The translations under genes and the position numbers were made by a program. DNA of 64,000 nt from Holophagaceae bacterium (lineage in GTDB: Bacteria; Acidobacteriota; Holophagae; Holophagales; Holophagaceae): the NCBI GenBank assembly GCA_025361125.1, contig JANYBM010000022.1, forward strand, positions 18,673 through 82,672, written 5' to 3'. Numbering within the stretch: the stretch's first letter is position 1; each line of letters begins with the position of its first letter. Of this stretch, positions 61,779 through 64,000 are shown piece after piece. Below the pieces are notes generated by a model. It was given only the letters and a program-made list of their open reading frames with translations, did no database searches and had not been told where the DNA came from.

Positions 61779-63146
61779 ATGCTCAGATCCTTCATACCAG
61801 AATCCCTGGAATCCCGCTTGCAGGAAGGTATCCGCCACGCCGAAAAGCTCGGGGCACTGGGTGCCGAGACCTTTGTTTCCGTTGCCCGTTCCCGCAAGGC
61901 CAAAGTGCAAAACGGAGAGTTGGAAGACTTGAGCGTTTCCAAGCGTGGTGGCATCGGAGTTCGGGTTTTGCGCGCCGGGGACAAAGGTATCAAGGTGGGT
62001 TCTGCCACCACCACAGATCTCTCAAGGCCCGATTTCAATGATCTCTTCGCCCAGGCCTGGGAACTCTCCGCGCTGGGAGACGAGGATCCATGGATCCGCC
62101 AAGCGGATCCCGAAGGCGTGGATGATCTACCCAGCCGCTTTGATGTTCGGGGCTCAGCTTTGACCGCGGAAGCCAGAATCGCGCGGGCCCATGCGTTGGA
62201 GAACGCGGCGCGGAAGGCTTCTTCCAAAGTCGTAGCCGTGCGTAGCGCCACCTGGGCTGATGGCGAGGGTGCCTCCTTGCTGCTCACGCAGAAGGGCGTG
62301 CGGGCCTTCGATGTGGCATCCAGCTGTTCCGCCAGCATCGAGCTGGCTGTGGCCGAGGGTGAAGACCGCCAGGCTTCCTGGCACTGGGACGTGGGGCGCC
62401 ATCCGGACAGCTTTGATCTCGCGATGGTTGGAGCTGAAGCCGCGATCAAAGGCGAGCAGAAATTGAATCCCAAGCCGCTGCCCGCTGGCAAGTACGCGGT
62501 GGTGCTGCATCCGGAAGTGGCCGTGGATCTATTTGGCATCATCGCGGGAATGCTCTCAGCAGAATCAGTGCTCAAGCAGCGTAGCCTTTTCACCGGGAAG
62601 AAAGGCGAGCTCATCGCTTCCCCTCTGCTCACCCTGATAGACGACGGACGCTTGCCGCACGGCCTGGGCAGCGAGCCCTGGGATGGCGAAGGCCTGTCCA
62701 CACGGCGCAATATTTTGCTGGAAGACGGCGTGCTGAAGACCTATCTGCACACATTGAAAACCGCCGCGGAAATGGGTGAAGCTCCCACGGGTACTGCCAG
62801 TCGGGGACTTGGCGGAAATCCGGGTGTGACGCTCTTCAATCTCTTTCCAAAAGTGGGAGATAGCTCCGCCGCAGAACTGCACCGCATGGCAGGCAATGGC
62901 GTGCTCATCACCGAACTCATGGGCCTGCACACCGTGGATCCCGTCAGTGGTGACCTCAGCGTGGGCGCGTCAGGCGTCCGCATCCGTGCTGGCGTCCTGT
63001 GCGAAGCCGTGGACAAGATCACTTTCGCCGGGAATCTCCGCGACTTCCTCACACGCATCGTGGCGCTAGGTAATGATCTCCACTGGTACGGAAGCAGCGC
63101 GGGACTCTCCCTATTGTTGGAAGAAATGAGTCTGGGCGGGGCTTAA
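61779..63146 (+). CDS. tldE: TldE/PmbA metalloprotease subunit
   Basis: 455 residues. The inactive partner of TldD; together they form a heterodimeric zinc protease that matures microcins and ribosomally made peptides and degrades unfolded peptides. Typical segments: ETFVSVARSRKAKVQNGELED, GGIGVRVL, GTASRGLGGNPGVTLFN and LLITELMGLHTVDPVSGD-like (NGVLITELMGLHTVDPVSGD), ending RIVALGNDLHWYGSSAG. No HExxxH is present, as expected for TldE. A 68-base gap separates it from the CoaE-TldD gene, so co-transcription is likely. Confidence 0.9.
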   Translation: MLRSFIPESLESRLQEGIRHAEKLGALGAETFVSVARSRKAKVQNGELEDLSVSKRGGIGVRVLRAGDKGIKVGSATTTDLSRPDFNDLFAQAWELSALGDEDPWIRQADPEGVDDLPSRFDVRGSALTAEARIARAHALENAARKASSKVVAVRSATWADGEGASLLLTQKGVRAFDVASSCSASIELAVAEGEDRQASWHWDVGRHPDSFDLAMVGAEAAIKGEQKLNPKPLPAGKYAVVLHPEVAVDLFGIIAGMLSAESVLKQRSLFTGKKGELIASPLLTLIDDGRLPHGLGSEPWDGEGLSTRRNILLEDGVLKTYLHTLKTAAEMGEAPTGTASRGLGGNPGVTLFNLFPKVGDSSAAELHRMAGNGVLITELMGLHTVDPVSGDLSVGASGVRIRAGVLCEAVDKITFAGNLRDFLTRIVALGNDLHWYGSSAGLSLLLEEMSLGGA

Positions 63147-63296
63147 CAAGGCGCATAGAAGGATCTGCTCCGAACTGGTCTAGTTGGAACTTTCGCAACT
63201 GGTCCTGTCGGGCCGATAGATTGTGGCGTATGTTTTTACCCAATCCTCCTTCCCCTCATCTGCCCCAGTGGGCGGCCCATTCCCGAAAGGTGACCT
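63147..63296. other. Intergenic region after tldE
   Basis: 150 bases without a gene; a repeated AACTGGTC (about 63174 and 63198) is visible but no terminator is clear. Confidence 0.35.
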
Positions 63297-64000
63297 ATGA
63301 AGCTATTCCCCTCCCTCCTCTGCGGCATCGTGGTTGGTTCAGTGGCTCTAATGGCCCAGCTTCCGCCAAAATCCACACCCCAGCTCAAGCTTTCGCAGCT
63401 GAAAGTGTTTCCCAAGCTCCGTACCACGGAGATGCTGAAGAGCCTCACCAAACAAGTGACCCTGGAAGGCTACTTCTACGACGGCTCCATTCCGATGATT
63501 GTGGATGACATCGAAAAGGTCCGCATGGACAAGCCCTTGTCCCCGGATTCCTACGTCCCCCTGCTGGGACACCAAGGTCAGCTCAAGTGGGGGGATCATG
63601 TGCGGGTCACCGGTAAGCTGGAAAAGGGTACGGCCCATCTTGCCCATGAGACCGCTGTCCTTCGGATAACCAGTCCCGCCAATCTGCAAGTCGTCACCAA
63701 GTCAACCCTGAACTGGGGTGAGAAACTCAACCTGCGGATCGACCCCGCCATCCTCAAGGGCATCATCGCCGCCATGAATGCGCCGCACGCGGTGCTCATC
63801 GCGGGAGGGTGGAGCCCGGCTGACAGCCATATCCGCTACTGGAACGACCTGAAGACCATGTACGCCATCCTGGTATCCCAAGGCTATCCCAAGGCCAACA
63901 TCACCGTTCTGTACGCCGATGGGGTGGCCAGGGATGGCGCCATGCCGGTCAACTACAGCGCCACCGCGGCAAACATCAATACCGTCTTCACCTCTTTGGC
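63297..64000 (+). CDS. Secreted caspase/legumain-like protein, cut by window end
   Basis: At least 234 residues, open to the right edge. The N-terminus MKLFPSLLCGIVVGSVALMAQ is a signal peptide. A mixed N-terminal region (about 25-140) is followed by AVLIAGGWSPADSHIRYWNDL and SQGYPKANITVLYADGV, which resemble the fold start of C13/caspase-clan peptidases (the block holding the first core strand and the loop after it); the catalytic His-Cys pair would lie beyond the window. So the family is a tentative call. The ATG is preceded by AAAGGTGA. The gene is not visible as a complete reading frame because it lacks a stop inside the window. Confidence 0.55.
   Translation, partial: MKLFPSLLCGIVVGSVALMAQLPPKSTPQLKLSQLKVFPKLRTTEMLKSLTKQVTLEGYFYDGSIPMIVDDIEKVRMDKPLSPDSYVPLLGHQGQLKWGDHVRVTGKLEKGTAHLAHETAVLRITSPANLQVVTKSTLNWGEKLNLRIDPAILKGIIAAMNAPHAVLIAGGWSPADSHIRYWNDLKTMYAILVSQGYPKANITVLYADGVARDGAMPVNYSATAANINTVFTSL

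Noticed and set aside
61760..62710. Long open frame antisense to tldE
   Set aside because: Low-complexity Ser/Arg/Pro-rich shadow of a well supported gene.

Overview
The window looks like ordinary chromosome of a Gram-negative, GC-rich (by eye upper-50s percent) bacterium, most likely an Acidobacteriota member of the Holophagae/Geothrix type. That placement is an inference from gene content: LPS export (lptB, a large LptC-like protein) and Kdo activation (kdsB), a TamB-like protein, sigma-54, futalosine-route menaquinone synthesis (mqnC), a stand-alone methylmalonyl-CoA mutase catalytic subunit, three Hanks-type Ser/Thr kinases with different appended modules, and short tandem repeats between genes. 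I see no phage, IS element, CRISPR array, rRNA or convincing tRNA. Coding density is high on both strands, with many 1-4 nt overlaps or near-abutting genes.

Layout. 1-2.5 kb: Tat-type 5'-nucleotidase and isocitrate dehydrogenase, closed by a strong two-way hairpin. 2.5-4.4 kb (-): PEGA-domain kinase. 4.6-8.3 kb (+): membrane glycosyltransferase, PHP phosphoesterase, receiver-only regulator, truA. 8.5-11 kb (+): HD-domain protein, Bax-inhibitor-like membrane protein, beta-propeller lipoprotein. 11-14.4 kb (-): ileS-lspA. 14.6-18.6 kb: DUF2344 protein (+), then SEDS protein and mutase (-). 18.8-22.5 kb (+): amidohydrolase, diguanylate cyclase, rpe. 22.5-24.6 kb: hemerythrin-like protein (-) divergent from a MocR regulator (+). 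24.7-29 kb (-): three genes joined by two ATGA overlaps: sensor kinase, receiver/GAF/pseudo-kinase, and a secreted penicillin-binding-like protein without its catalytic lysine. 29-30.5 kb (-): fabH-rsmD. 30.9-38.2 kb (+): kdsB, trxB, zinc-ribbon kinase directly followed by tamB, orphan moaD. 38-44.6 kb (-): dnaX, radical SAM protein, small membrane protein, rlmI, cysteine desulfurase. 44.7-45.6 kb (+): cytosolic-type 5'-nucleotidase. 45.7-49.5 kb (-): small double-CxxC protein, mqnC, TPR kinase. 49.6-56.8 kb (-): accA-recJ-lptC-like-lptB-rpoN-hpf, an expanded form of the classic lpt-rpoN-hpf cluster. 57-59.6 kb (+): small secreted protein and a GT41-like glycosyltransferase interrupted by a one-base frameshift. 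59.6-63.1 kb (+): coaE fused in frame to tldD, followed by tldE. 63.3 kb to the edge: a secreted, caspase/legumain-like protein, cut by the window end.

The parts most worth a second look are the pseudo-kinase/pseudo-transpeptidase operon (24.7-29 kb), the CoaE-TldD fusion, the single LptC-like protein where lptC and lptA are expected, the 54-residue double-CxxC protein coupled to mqnC, and the broken GT41 gene. Everything was read by eye; no database search or alignment was run, and all start choices rest on visible Shine-Dalgarno sequences, overlaps and family lengths.
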